A DNA stretch of 64,000 nt from Chersky-840 sp963811775 (GTDB lineage Bacteria > Actinomycetota > Acidimicrobiia > Acidimicrobiales > UBA8190), in assembly GCA_963811775.1 (NCBI GenBank), contig CAWESO010000010.1, positions 62,001 through 126,000 on the forward strand, read 5' to 3'. A program made the position numbers and the translations under genes. The notes beneath the pieces were generated by a model. That model did no database searches. It was not told where the DNA came from and saw only the letters and a program-made list of their open reading frames with translations. The first letter of the stretch is position 1. Each line of letters begins with the position of its first letter. This document shows, piece by piece, positions 16,915-25,170 of the stretch.

Positions 16915-18054
16915 TCAGGCCACCGGTGCGGTGCGGTGCCCGGGGTGGTGCGTGCGCCGTTCGACGTCGCCCATGGTCACGGTGCCGGCCACACGATTGG
17001 CGGTGTCGAGCACCACCGCCGGCCGTCCCCCGGCGCCGAGCATGCGATCGAGAAGGATCGCCATGGCCTCGTCGGGTCGTCCCACCGGCACGGCCTCGAC
17101 CGGCTCGGCGATGTCCCCGAGGCGCGTGGTGGCCTGGAGAGACCCGGGCACGCGCCCGATGCGTTCCAGGGTGACGACGCCCGCCAGCCACCCGGTCGGT
17201 CCCACCACGACGGCCACGTCACGGCCGTCCCAGGCCGCGACCGGTCCGGCCAGGAGCTCGGCCACGGTTATGGCTGCGGACACGACCGGCGGTCGGGGAG
17301 TCATGACAGCACCGACGGACAGGCCCTCGATCCCGCCCGACTGGCGCGCCGCGTCACCTTCGGCCCGGGCCACGATGAAGAGGAACCAGCCGAGGAACAC
17401 GGGCCACAGGCCGAAGGCGCTGCCCATGGCGAACTCGACGAGGCCGGCGGCGATCAGGACGACGGCGAACCCCAGCCCGGCCCGTGCCGCCAGGACCGAG
17501 GCGCGGGCCCGGCTGCCCATGGCGCGCCACAGCCCGGCCCGCAGGATGCGACCCCCGTCGAGGGGCGCAGCCGGGATCAGGTTGAACGCCGCCAGGAGCA
17601 GGTTGATTTGCCACAGCCACGACACCACGCTCACGGCCAGGCCCGATGCCCCGGCTCGCTCGAGCAGGAGCTGTGCCGCCGCGAACAGGCCCGCCAGCCC
17701 GATGCTCGTGCCGGGGCCGACGGCCGCAATGGTGAGGTCCGCACCCGGGGTGTGCGCCTCCCCCTCGAGCTGGGCCACCCCGCCGAAGAGCCACAGCGTG
17801 ATCGAGCGCACCCCGACCCCGTGGCGCCGGGCCATCACCGCGTGCGAACCCTCGTGGGCGAGCAGCGACACGAAGAACAGCGTGGCCGCCACCACCGCGG
17901 CCACCCAGTACGAGGCATGGGCCCCGGGACCGTAGGCGCCGGGGAACACCGACGTGGCGAGCTCCCACGTCACGAGGCTGAAGATGACTGCCACGCTCCA
18001 GTGCACGCCGACCGGGACCCCACCGACACGGCCGAGGCGGATGCTCTGCTTCAT
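16915..18054 (-). CDS. Site-2 protease family zinc metalloprotease with CBS domains
   Basis: 379-aa intramembrane M50-type protease. The zinc motif HEGSH is at residues 67-71 in the second hydrophobic segment, and the partner motif NLIPAAPLDGG near 158-168 supplies the Asp ligand. About six hydrophobic segments are seen. A pair of CBS domains fills about 245-370, the architecture of the Rip3-like group, where CBS domains may sense nucleotides. It would cleave a membrane-bound regulator; no anti-sigma gene is next to it. Confidence 0.92.
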   Translation of the reverse strand: MKQSIRLGRVGGVPVGVHWSVAVIFSLVTWELATSVFPGAYGPGAHASYWVAAVVAATLFFVSLLAHEGSHAVMARRHGVGVRSITLWLFGGVAQLEGEAHTPGADLTIAAVGPGTSIGLAGLFAAAQLLLERAGASGLAVSVVSWLWQINLLLAAFNLIPAAPLDGGRILRAGLWRAMGSRARASVLAARAGLGFAVVLIAAGLVEFAMGSAFGLWPVFLGWFLFIVARAEGDAARQSGGIEGLSVGAVMTPRPPVVSAAITVAELLAGPVAAWDGRDVAVVVGPTGWLAGVVTLERIGRVPGSLQATTRLGDIAEPVEAVPVGRPDEAMAILLDRMLGAGGRPAVVLDTANRVAGTVTMGDVERRTHHPGHRTAPVA

Positions 18055-18196
18055 GGCTCCATCATGGAACGGCCCGAGCGCCGCGCGGGGTCACCCCACC
18101 CAACTGCTCCCGGTCCGCGTCCTCCGGTCCTCGTGGGCGCCGGGACGGCGGCGTCTCCCCGGGGGCGACGGGGCCTCGGTGTGGTAGTCATGCACC

Positions 18197-18889
18197 GTGT
18201 CGCACGGTGCCCGGCGACCGGTCCGAAGCCGTGACTGGTCCTCGTCGATGGTGGCGGATGTCGCGCACGCGCTCGACGCCCACGTGCCCGCGGACAGCCG
18301 TGAGGCGCGGGCCCGGGACCGGATCGCGGCCGCGCTCGCCACCTTGCCCCGTCCGCTCGACCAAGAGGCCGGCACCGAGCACGTCACCGGGTCGGCGGTG
18401 GTGGTGGGACGGCGCGGCACCGTCTTGCACATGCACAAGCGCCTGCATCGCTGGTTGCAGCCCGGCGGGCACCTCGAACCGGGAGAGGGCCCGTGGGACG
18501 CGGCTCGGCGTGAGTCCGAGGAGGAGACGGGCCTGGCCGTGGCCCATCCTCGGGGTGGGCCACGCCTGCTCCACGTGGACGTGCACGACGCCGCCGACGG
18601 GCACACCCATCTCGACCTGCGCTACCTCCTGGTCGCGCCCGACGCGGAGCCCGCCCCGCCGCCGGGGGAGAGCCCCGAGGCCCGGTGGTTCGAGTGGGAG
18701 GAGGCCATGGCCGTGGCCGACGTGGCACTCGTCGGCGCGCTTCGTGCCGCCCGCCTCCAAGCCGAGGTCGACGCCGGCAGCCGGCTCGAAAGTGTCCGCC
18801 CCCAGCGCCCGTCCCCGGGCGCGGTAGGCGAGGGTCTCGGGCCCCGGCACAATGGACACGGAGACGGACACGACTCGAGCCAGCGGTGA
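18197..18889 (+). CDS. Nudix hydrolase
   Basis: 230-aa protein with a complete Nudix box: G-x5-E-x7-REx-EE-xG, seen in GHLEPGEGPW followed by AARRESEEETGL. The box binds Mg for cleavage of a nucleoside diphosphate linked to another group; the substrate cannot be read from the box. The N-terminal extension (about 50 residues) and a His/Gly-rich C-terminal tail fall outside the domain. Start is uncertain (GTG 18197 or ATG 18248). Followed 26 bp later by the zinc-ribbon gene. Confidence 0.87.
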   Translation: MSHGARRPVRSRDWSSSMVADVAHALDAHVPADSREARARDRIAAALATLPRPLDQEAGTEHVTGSAVVVGRRGTVLHMHKRLHRWLQPGGHLEPGEGPWDAARRESEEETGLAVAHPRGGPRLLHVDVHDAADGHTHLDLRYLLVAPDAEPAPPPGESPEARWFEWEEAMAVADVALVGALRAARLQAEVDAGSRLESVRPQRPSPGAVGEGLGPRHNGHGDGHDSSQR

Positions 18890-18915
18890 CCACGCCGCCA
18901 CATGACAGGCAGGGG

Positions 18916-19683
18916 ATGACCACAGCACCAGGATCAGGAGAGCCCGGCGGGCACGAGCCGGGGCCCGAGGCGCCCCCGCTGGCCCGGCTGCTCGCCGTAC
19001 AGGATCACGACACGGTGATCGACCAGCTGCAGCATCGCCGGGCGGCGCTGCCCGAACGGGCCGAGCTGGCCGGCATCGACCGGCAGCTGGGCGCACTCGA
19101 GGTCAGGACCAAGGAGCTGCGCGTGGCGCGCGACGAGCTCGGCGGGCGCCAAGGGGCGCTCGAGCAGCAGATCGAGGCGTCGAAGGGTCGCCGGGCCACC
19201 ATCGAGAAGCGGCTCTTCAGCGGCCAGGTGGTGGCGTCGCGCGAGCTCCAAGCCATGAACGAGGAAGTGAAGCACCTCGACCGCCACATCACCGAGCTCG
19301 AGGAGCGCGAGATCGAGGTCATGGAGGCGCTCGAACCGCTCGACGGTGAGCTGGCGGCGGGTGACGTGACGCGCGCCGCTCTCGAGGGTGACGCGCAGCG
19401 GTTGCGGTCGGTCATCGCCACCGCCGAGCACGACATCGATGCCGAGCTGGGCCAGGAGGGCGAGGCGCGCGCCGCGGCGGCCTCGGCCGTGCGTGACGAC
19501 CTGTTGGCGCGCTACGAGCAGCTGCGGTCGAAGCTGGGGGGGACCGGGGCGGCCCGCCTGGTCAACGGCTCGTGCAGCGGGTGCCACCTGGCGCTGTCGT
19601 CGATGGAGCTCGACCGCGTGCGCAAGGCGCCCCCCGACGCCGTGATCACCTGCGAACAGTGCGGCCGGATCCTGGTGCCCTGA
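18916..19683 (+). CDS. Coiled-coil protein with C4-type zinc ribbon
   Basis: 255 aa. Residues about 20-190 are a long charged coiled coil (repeated LEVRTKELRVARDELGG type heptads). The C-terminus is a zinc ribbon with CSGCHLALSS and CEQCGRILVP. This is the CT398-like family, often found near RNase H-like or histidine phosphatase genes; the role is unclear. I chose ATG 18916 because AGGCAGGGG precedes it; the frame is open upstream inside the Nudix gene. It is followed after 7 bp by the phosphatase gene. Confidence 0.9.
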   Translation: MTTAPGSGEPGGHEPGPEAPPLARLLAVQDHDTVIDQLQHRRAALPERAELAGIDRQLGALEVRTKELRVARDELGGRQGALEQQIEASKGRRATIEKRLFSGQVVASRELQAMNEEVKHLDRHITELEEREIEVMEALEPLDGELAAGDVTRAALEGDAQRLRSVIATAEHDIDAELGQEGEARAAAASAVRDDLLARYEQLRSKLGGTGAARLVNGSCSGCHLALSSMELDRVRKAPPDAVITCEQCGRILVP

Positions 19684-19690
19684 CCCGCCG

Positions 19691-20302
19691 GTGCTCGTCC
19701 TCGTGCGCCATGGGGAGACGTCGGGCAACGCGGCGCGCCAGCTGCTCGGCCGGCGCGAGTCGCCGCTGACCGACAAGGGTCGTGCCGACGCCGCCGCGCT
19801 GGCCGGGGCGGTCGGCTCGGTCAGCCGTCTCGTGTCGAGCCCGCTCGGTCGGGCCCGGGAGAGCGCCGAGGCGCTGCGCTGCGGCGTGCCGATCGAGATC
19901 GACGAGCGGTGGATCGAGGTCGACTACGGCGAGATCGAGGGACGGGCGCTCGGTGACGTCCCCTCCGAGCTGTGGGCGCGGTGGCGGGCCGACTCCGCCT
20001 TCGCGCCCCCCGGCGGCGAGTCGCTGGCCGCGGTGGGGGTCCGGGTCCGCGCCGCGTGCGAGGAGTTGTTCGCCGAGCGCGGTGCGGGCGCGCGCCGCGA
20101 CGGGGACGGGGATGTGGTGGTGGTGAGCCACGTCTCTCCCATCAAGGCGGCGGTGGCGTGGGCGCTCGGCGCGGGGGACGAGGTGGTGTGGCGCCTGCAC
20201 CTGGCCACGGCGTCGATCAGCCGCATTGGATGGGGGACCGATGGGCCCGTTCTCCACGGCTACAACGCCACGGTCGGCACCGGGCCCGGCCCGGCGGCCT
20301 GA
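19691..20302 (+). CDS. Histidine phosphatase (phosphoglycerate mutase-like)
   Basis: 203-aa branch-1 histidine phosphatase. The phospho-accepting His is in LVRHGETSGNAA, the following catalytic Arg in SSPLGRARESAE, and the second His in VVSHVSPIKAAV. Short size and lack of mutase insertions favour a phosphatase over a glycolytic mutase. It closely follows the zinc-ribbon gene, as is common in actinobacteria where the pair sits with cobalamin or RNase H functions. The substrate is not evident. Confidence 0.9.
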   Translation: MLVLVRHGETSGNAARQLLGRRESPLTDKGRADAAALAGAVGSVSRLVSSPLGRARESAEALRCGVPIEIDERWIEVDYGEIEGRALGDVPSELWARWRADSAFAPPGGESLAAVGVRVRAACEELFAERGAGARRDGDGDVVVVSHVSPIKAAVAWALGAGDEVVWRLHLATASISRIGWGTDGPVLHGYNATVGTGPGPAA

Positions 20303-20332
20303 CCCCCACGGGCCCCCGGTCGGGCCGAGGTC

Positions 20333-21865
20333 TCAGACCGGGGCTTCGACCGCCAGCTTGGGCTCGCGCTCGGCGGGCAATTTGTCGTAGAGGTCGGTGA
20401 CGAGCTCGTCGCGCCGAGCGCGGTAGGCGGGGTCGTCCCACAAGTTGTGCCACTGCAGGGGGTCCTCGGCCAGCTCGTAGAGCTCGCCCTCGGTGCCCTC
20501 GTAGAGAGGTCCCGCCTCGTAGGCGGTGCACAGCCACCCGTCGCGGTAGATCGAGCGCAGGCGCATGCCGATGTGGGGGAACTGGCTGTCCCACTCGGTG
20601 AGGGCGAATTCGCGGTCCGATCCGGGTCCGGTGGGAAGGGCGCGGCCCTGGGCCCAGTCCGGCACCGTGGCGCCGGCGATCTCGCAGAAGGTCGGGACGA
20701 GGTCGACATGCCCGACCGGCTCTTGGATCTCGACGGGGGCCACGCCCGCGCTGGGTGCCGGGCGCCACATCAGGGGGACGCGCATCAAGGCGTCGACGTG
20801 GTACGGGCCCTTGAACAGCAGGCCGAAGTCACCTTGGAGCTCACCGTGGTCGGTGGTGAACACGACGTCGGTGTCCGCGCCCCAGCCCCGCTCCTCGATG
20901 CGGGCCATGACCCGGCCGAGCGCCTCGTCGATGAGCTCGTTCTCGACGTGGATGAGGGCGCTCACCTCCCGCACCTGGTCGTGCGACATCTTGCCGGGCA
21001 CGAACTTCATCGGCCCGCCCTCCATGTTCTGGAACCGCCCCTCGTACCAGTCGAGCCAGTGGTGCGGCTTCTGGGCGAGGATCTCGACGGCCTTGTCGGT
21101 CGAGCGCGGGTGCCCGGGGGGCAGATCGAGGTCGCGCCAGTCGACGCGGCGCCGCACCTCGTCCACGGGAGGGTCCCACGGGTGGTGGGGATCGGGGAAG
21201 CTCATCCAGCAGAACCAGTCATCGGCCGGGTCGAGGGAGTCGAGCCAGTCGATGGTCCGGTCCGCGACCCAGTCGGTGTGGTACATCCCGCGCGGCATGG
21301 GATTGTGCTTGACCTCCGGGGCGTCGGTGTCGCCACCGCCCTCGTCGTTGAGGCCCATGCTGGCGAAGTTGATGAGCGGGTAGTAGGCGTCGAGCCACTG
21401 CGGGCCGTTGGACTCGAGCCATTTGTCGTAGTGCCAGCGCCGCAGGTAGCCGTGCATAGCCAGCTCCACGTGGTCGAAGCCGCGGTAGGGCCCGGTCGAC
21501 CCGTCTCGCGCCAGGCAATTCTCGATCCACTTGCCGTCGGGGTCGAAGCCGGGCTGGAAGTGCGCCTTGCCCACGAGGGCCGTGCGGTAGCCGACCGTGT
21601 CGTGCAGATGCTCGGCCACCGAGGGTGCGTCGACCGGCAGCGGGACGCCGTTGGAGACGACGCCGTGGGTGCGCACGTACTGCCCGGTGATCATGGTCGA
21701 CCGTGCCGGGGTACATACCGTGTTCTGGTTGTGGGCGCGGTTGTAGAGGATGCCGTCGGCGGCCAGGCCGTCGACGACCGGTGTCCGGGCGATCGTGTTG
21801 CCCGTGCAGCCGAGGGCATCGAAACGCTGCTGGTCGGTGGTGACGAAGAGGATTTTGCGGCCCAT
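20333..21865 (-). CDS. Sulfatase-family hydrolase
   Basis: 510-aa type I sulfatase. The formylglycine site is Cys51 in CTPAR (C-x-P-x-R), metal ligands are in TTDQQRFD at the N-terminus and TTDHGELQGD later, so it should hydrolyse a sulfate (or phosphate) ester after conversion of Cys51 by a formylglycine-generating enzyme, which is not in this window. There is no signal peptide, so it is probably cytoplasmic. It is the last gene after TetR and the dehalogenase. I start it at ATG 21865, since upstream sequence in this frame belongs to the dehalogenase gene. Confidence 0.9.
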   Translation of the reverse strand: MGRKILFVTTDQQRFDALGCTGNTIARTPVVDGLAADGILYNRAHNQNTVCTPARSTMITGQYVRTHGVVSNGVPLPVDAPSVAEHLHDTVGYRTALVGKAHFQPGFDPDGKWIENCLARDGSTGPYRGFDHVELAMHGYLRRWHYDKWLESNGPQWLDAYYPLINFASMGLNDEGGGDTDAPEVKHNPMPRGMYHTDWVADRTIDWLDSLDPADDWFCWMSFPDPHHPWDPPVDEVRRRVDWRDLDLPPGHPRSTDKAVEILAQKPHHWLDWYEGRFQNMEGGPMKFVPGKMSHDQVREVSALIHVENELIDEALGRVMARIEERGWGADTDVVFTTDHGELQGDFGLLFKGPYHVDALMRVPLMWRPAPSAGVAPVEIQEPVGHVDLVPTFCEIAGATVPDWAQGRALPTGPGSDREFALTEWDSQFPHIGMRLRSIYRDGWLCTAYEAGPLYEGTEGELYELAEDPLQWHNLWDDPAYRARRDELVTDLYDKLPAEREPKLAVEAPV

Positions 21866-21902
21866 GGGAGGATCCGTTCGTTGGTGGGTTGGCAGTCGGT
21901 GC

Positions 21903-22826
21903 TCAGGCGCCGCTGTCGCGGCGCACGAAGTCGATAACCGCGGCGGCGAGCTCGGGACCCTTGTCCTCTTGGAGGAAGTGCCCGGCGTCGGCGATGGTGG
22001 GGTGGTCCTGGCCCCTGGTGCCGGGTACCTGGTCGCAGAAGGGCCGGTCGGCGCCGTGGGTGATGGGGTCGCGGTCGCTGAAGGCGCACAGAAAGGGCTT
22101 GTCGAACCGGCGCAGCACGTCCCACGCCCGCCGATTGGCGTCCGAGGCGGGGTCGTCGGGGCGCGACGGCACGAGCACGGGGAATTGACGAGCACCTTCT
22201 TTGTAGGACTCGTCGGGGAAGGGCGCGTTGTAGGCCGCCACCACCTCGGGCGGGAGGTCTGATACACATCCGCCCCCCACGATCTGCCCGACGGGAAGCG
22301 ACGGGACCTCCTGGGAGAATTTCTGCCAGGCCAGGAAGGCGTCGCCCATGTCGGTGTCGCCCGTGGGCAGCCCGGTGTTGGCGGCGACCACCCGGCGGAA
22401 GCGATCGGGGTGCTCGGCCACGAGGCGCAGGCCGACGAGGCCGCCCCAGTCCTGGCCGACGAGGGTGATCCCGGACAGCTCGAGCTGGTCGAACAGGGCG
22501 GCGCGCATCCACTCGACGTGACGGGCGTAGGTGTACTCGGCGCGGCTGTCGGGTTTGTCGGAGCGACCGAAGCCGACGAGGTCGGGCGCGACGACCCGGA
22601 ACCCGGCTCCGGTGAGGGGCCCGATCATCTTCCGGTAGAGGTAGCACCACGACGGCTCGCCGTGCATGAGCAGGATCGTCTCGGTCCCCGAGGCGGGTCC
22701 CTCGTCGAGGTAGTGCACCCGCAGGGTCCCGGTCCCGTCACCACTGGGGATCTCGAGGTAGTGGGGCGCGAAGTCGTACCCCGGCAGGCCGTCGAAGCGC
22801 TCGTCTGGTGTCCGGAGATTGTTCAT
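21903..22826 (-). CDS. Haloalkane dehalogenase (alpha/beta hydrolase, HLD-I-like)
   Basis: 307-aa enzyme expected to hydrolyse carbon-halogen bonds. The nucleophile Asp126 and halide-binding Trp127 are in GQDWGGL, the oxyanion segment is HGEPSW (55-60), a second acid is in FSDRDP (251-253) and the base is His283 in AGHFLQED. This arrangement is that of the DhlA-type subfamily. ATG 22826 overlaps the TetR stop (ATGA) and is preceded by GAAGAAGG. Related epoxide hydrolases have Tyr patterns in the cap that I cannot exclude. The natural halogenated substrate is unknown. Confidence 0.88.
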   Translation of the reverse strand: MNNLRTPDERFDGLPGYDFAPHYLEIPSGDGTGTLRVHYLDEGPASGTETILLMHGEPSWCYLYRKMIGPLTGAGFRVVAPDLVGFGRSDKPDSRAEYTYARHVEWMRAALFDQLELSGITLVGQDWGGLVGLRLVAEHPDRFRRVVAANTGLPTGDTDMGDAFLAWQKFSQEVPSLPVGQIVGGGCVSDLPPEVVAAYNAPFPDESYKEGARQFPVLVPSRPDDPASDANRRAWDVLRRFDKPFLCAFSDRDPITHGADRPFCDQVPGTRGQDHPTIADAGHFLQEDKGPELAAAVIDFVRRDSGA

Positions 22827-23443
22827 GGCCTTCTTCCCGTAGGGGCGATGGACAGTGCGGCACCCGTGAGTGCCTCCATGGTCCGCCGGCATGGCGGTGC
22901 CGGGCGACCGAGGCGCTCGAGTTGCTCCCACGTCTCCCACGACGTGGACAGCTCCAGGGCGTCGAGGAGAAGGCGGGCGTCGGCGGCGCGGCGCGCCTCG
23001 AGCTCCGGGCCGAAGGTGTCGCGCAGCTGGCCGCGCAGCGCGTCTCGGCTGCGCGCCAGCTCGGTCGCCACGGTGGGAGAGCTGTGCTTCAGCTGCTCGG
23101 CGGCGCGTCGCACCGGGGCCGTGGCTCGGAACACGTGGTCGCGCTGCCGGACGATACGGGCCACCCGCTCGTCCCGGGGGAGAGCCCGGTCGACGGGGCG
23201 CACGTGCCGCCAGTGGCGTTGTTCCTGGATCTTCACGGCCGCGCCCAGGATCGACTCCAGGTCGTCGAAGTGATGGAACACGAGCCGCAGTGACACCCCG
23301 GCCTTCTCGGCGATCCGGCGGGCGGTGGGTTGGGGGTCGCCCTCCTCGAGCAGGGTGATCAACGCTTCGGCCAGGGCGAGGCGCGTTCGCTCCCCCCGGG
23401 CCACCCGCCCGTCGCCCGCCTTGGGCGCGACCATCGAGACCAC
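22823..23443 (-). CDS. TetR-family transcriptional regulator
   Basis: 206 aa. The N-terminal helix-turn-helix is PTARRIAEKAGVSLRLVFHH; the rest is a helical ligand domain. It is the first gene of the dehalogenase/sulfatase operon, so a substrate-responsive repressor of its own operon is likely. The GTG start lies exactly where transcription is predicted to begin, so the message would be leaderless. A palindrome overlaps the -35 element and is the obvious operator. Confidence 0.9.
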   Translation of the reverse strand: MVSMVAPKAGDGRVARGERTRLALAEALITLLEEGDPQPTARRIAEKAGVSLRLVFHHFDDLESILGAAVKIQEQRHWRHVRPVDRALPRDERVARIVRQRDHVFRATAPVRRAAEQLKHSSPTVATELARSRDALRGQLRDTFGPELEARRAADARLLLDALELSTSWETWEQLERLGRPAPPCRRTMEALTGAALSIAPTGRRP

Positions 23444-23449
23444 GCCCCG

Positions 23450-23478
23450 ATCCTAAGAAGATTGCACTCATAATGCAA
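23450..23478 (-). promoter_or_regulatory. TetR operon promoter and palindromic operator
   Basis: On the minus strand: TTGCAT (-35, 23478-23473), 17-bp spacer, TAGGAT (-10, 23455-23450). The GTG start is 7 bp beyond the -10 end. A palindrome TTGCA-N7-TGCAA (23462-23478) covers the -35 and much of the spacer, so repressor binding would block RNA polymerase. The same region separates the divergent oxidoreductase gene. Confidence 0.65.
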
Positions 23479-23555
23479 GAAGTTCGTTGCGGCCACGGTG
23501 CACTTCCCGCGCCGCCGAGCAGATGCGGACGGCACGTCGCCTAATGTGCCGGACC

Positions 23556-24527
23556 GTGCGAGCCCTCGTGTGCACCGAGCTCGGCCCACTCGACAACGTC
23601 GTGATCGAGGAGCGCGCCACACCGACGGCAGGGCCAGGCCAGGTGGTCGTGGACGTGCGCGCCGCCGGCGTGAACTACGTGGACGGGCTCATCTGCCAGG
23701 GTCGCTACCAGATGAAGCCGGCCGCCCCGTATGTGCCGGGCGGGGAGATCGCCGGTGTGGTGAGCGCCGTCGGCGACGACATCACGAGCGTGGTGGTCGG
23801 GGACCGCGTCATGGCCATGACCGGGTTCGGCGCCTTCGCCGAGCAGGTGGTGCTGAGCGCGGCCTCACTCGACGCCGTCCCCGACGAGCTCGGCTTCGGC
23901 CAGGCCGCCACCTTCATCCAGAGCTACTGCACGGCGGGCTTCGCGCTCACACGGCGCACCACCGTGGCCGAAGGCGAATGGGTGCTCGTGCTCGGGGCCG
24001 GGGGTGGCATCGGCTTGGCCGCCGTGGACCTCGCCGTGGCGCTCGGCGCCCGGGTCGTGGCGGCGGCGTCGAGCGAAGAGAAGCTCGACGCGGCCCGGCG
24101 CATGGGGGCACATGCCACGGTGGACTACGAGCACGAGGACCTGAAGGCCCGCGTCCGTGAGCTCACCGACGGCGGGGCGGACGTGGTGGTGGACCCGGTC
24201 GGGGGGCGCCACAGCGAGCCCGCCCTTCGCGCCACCAAGACCTTCGGCCGCTTCTGCGTCATCGGCTTCGCCTCGGGGCCCATCGCCTCGGTGCCGCTCA
24301 ACCAGGTGCTGCTCAACAACCGCACCATCGTCGGGGTGGACTGGGGGGCGTGGGCCATGCGCCGGCCTGAGGACCATCGTCGCATGCTCGACGAGCTCAT
24401 CGACCTCGTGCGCAGCGACCGCCTCCATCCCGTCGTGCCCGCCGAGCGCCCGCTGGCGCAGGGGGTGCAGGTCATGGCGGCGCTTCTCGACCGGACGGTC
24501 ACGGGCAAGGTCGTGCTCGTTCCCTGA
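23556..24527 (+). CDS. NADPH:quinone oxidoreductase-family protein (MDR superfamily)
   Basis: 323-aa zinc-independent medium-chain dehydrogenase/reductase. The NADPH site is LGAGGGIGLAAVDLA, followed by the usual CTAGFALTRR-type entrance and a VDPVGG motif; zinc ligands are absent, fitting the quinone reductase branch. The start is read as GTG 23556 because TAATGT at 23542-23547 is a good -10 and would put transcription start at about that codon; ATG 23544 is an alternative. It is divergent from the TetR operon and may share its regulation. Confidence 0.87.
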   Translation: MRALVCTELGPLDNVVIEERATPTAGPGQVVVDVRAAGVNYVDGLICQGRYQMKPAAPYVPGGEIAGVVSAVGDDITSVVVGDRVMAMTGFGAFAEQVVLSAASLDAVPDELGFGQAATFIQSYCTAGFALTRRTTVAEGEWVLVLGAGGGIGLAAVDLAVALGARVVAAASSEEKLDAARRMGAHATVDYEHEDLKARVRELTDGGADVVVDPVGGRHSEPALRATKTFGRFCVIGFASGPIASVPLNQVLLNNRTIVGVDWGAWAMRRPEDHRRMLDELIDLVRSDRLHPVVPAERPLAQGVQVMAALLDRTVTGKVVLVP

Positions 24528-24580
24528 GCGCCAGCGGTGCACGGTCGCGACGCGACGGCTCCCGATACGCAGGACCGATC

Positions 24581-25048
24581 TCAGAACGTGGTGGTCTGCC
24601 CCCCGGCGCGAATGGAGCGCACCGCGCCGGTGGAATACCGGATGTGCTCCTCGTAGATCCGGTCGTAGCCGGTGTGCGAGATCCTCCACCCGTCGTCGGT
24701 CTTCACGTAGCGGTCCTGGTACAGCGCCGTGCCGTGGATCTCGTAGTCATGCGCGGGGACGATCACGCGGTCCTCGAGATACCAACGGCCCGCCGCGACG
24801 CCGTCGTCGGTGAGCTCGATCTCGGGGTGGTGCCCGTTGTGCATGGTCACGATGCCGGGATCGCCCAGGGACTCCTGGAGGAACGCCACGATGGCCGGCC
24901 GGCCGCTGTGGCGCAGTTCACCCGACTGGTACGCGGTGGTGGCGTCCTCGGTGAGCAGCTTTCCGAGGTCGGTGAAGCGCTTCGTGTCGAGGAGCCGGAA
25001 ATAGGCGTACTTCAGTTGGCAGATCGACAGGATCTCGGCGCTGTCCAC
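24581..25048 (-). CDS. NTF2/SnoaL-like domain protein
   Basis: 155-aa small cone-shaped-fold protein: LKYAYFRLLDTKRFTDLGKLL, AIVAFLQESLG, VTMHNGHHPEIELTDDG, GRWYLEDRV and WRISHTGYDRIYEEH. This is the SnoaL_4 type, found in hydroxylase small subunits, dehydratases and stand-alone enzymes. The start could be GTG 25048 (GAGGAGA three bases upstream) or GTG 25060. It stands alone between convergent and co-directional genes; substrate unknown. Confidence 0.85.
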   Translation of the reverse strand: MDSAEILSICQLKYAYFRLLDTKRFTDLGKLLTEDATTAYQSGELRHSGRPAIVAFLQESLGDPGIVTMHNGHHPEIELTDDGVAAGRWYLEDRVIVPAHDYEIHGTALYQDRYVKTDDGWRISHTGYDRIYEEHIRYSTGAVRSIRAGGQTTTF

Positions 25049-25170
25049 GGGTCTCCTCACGATGTCTTGCGCACGGCCCGATGGCGCTCGGGCCGCGATC
25101 GCAGGCGCCAGTGTAGCGATGGGTACCCGGGCTCCTCAGCGCTCGCACCCGGGGACCGGCGGCCTCCGGG

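Noticed and set aside
20447..21937. 496-codon frame opposite the sulfatase gene
   Set aside because: Shadow; the sulfatase frame has the catalytic motifs and overlaps are otherwise total.
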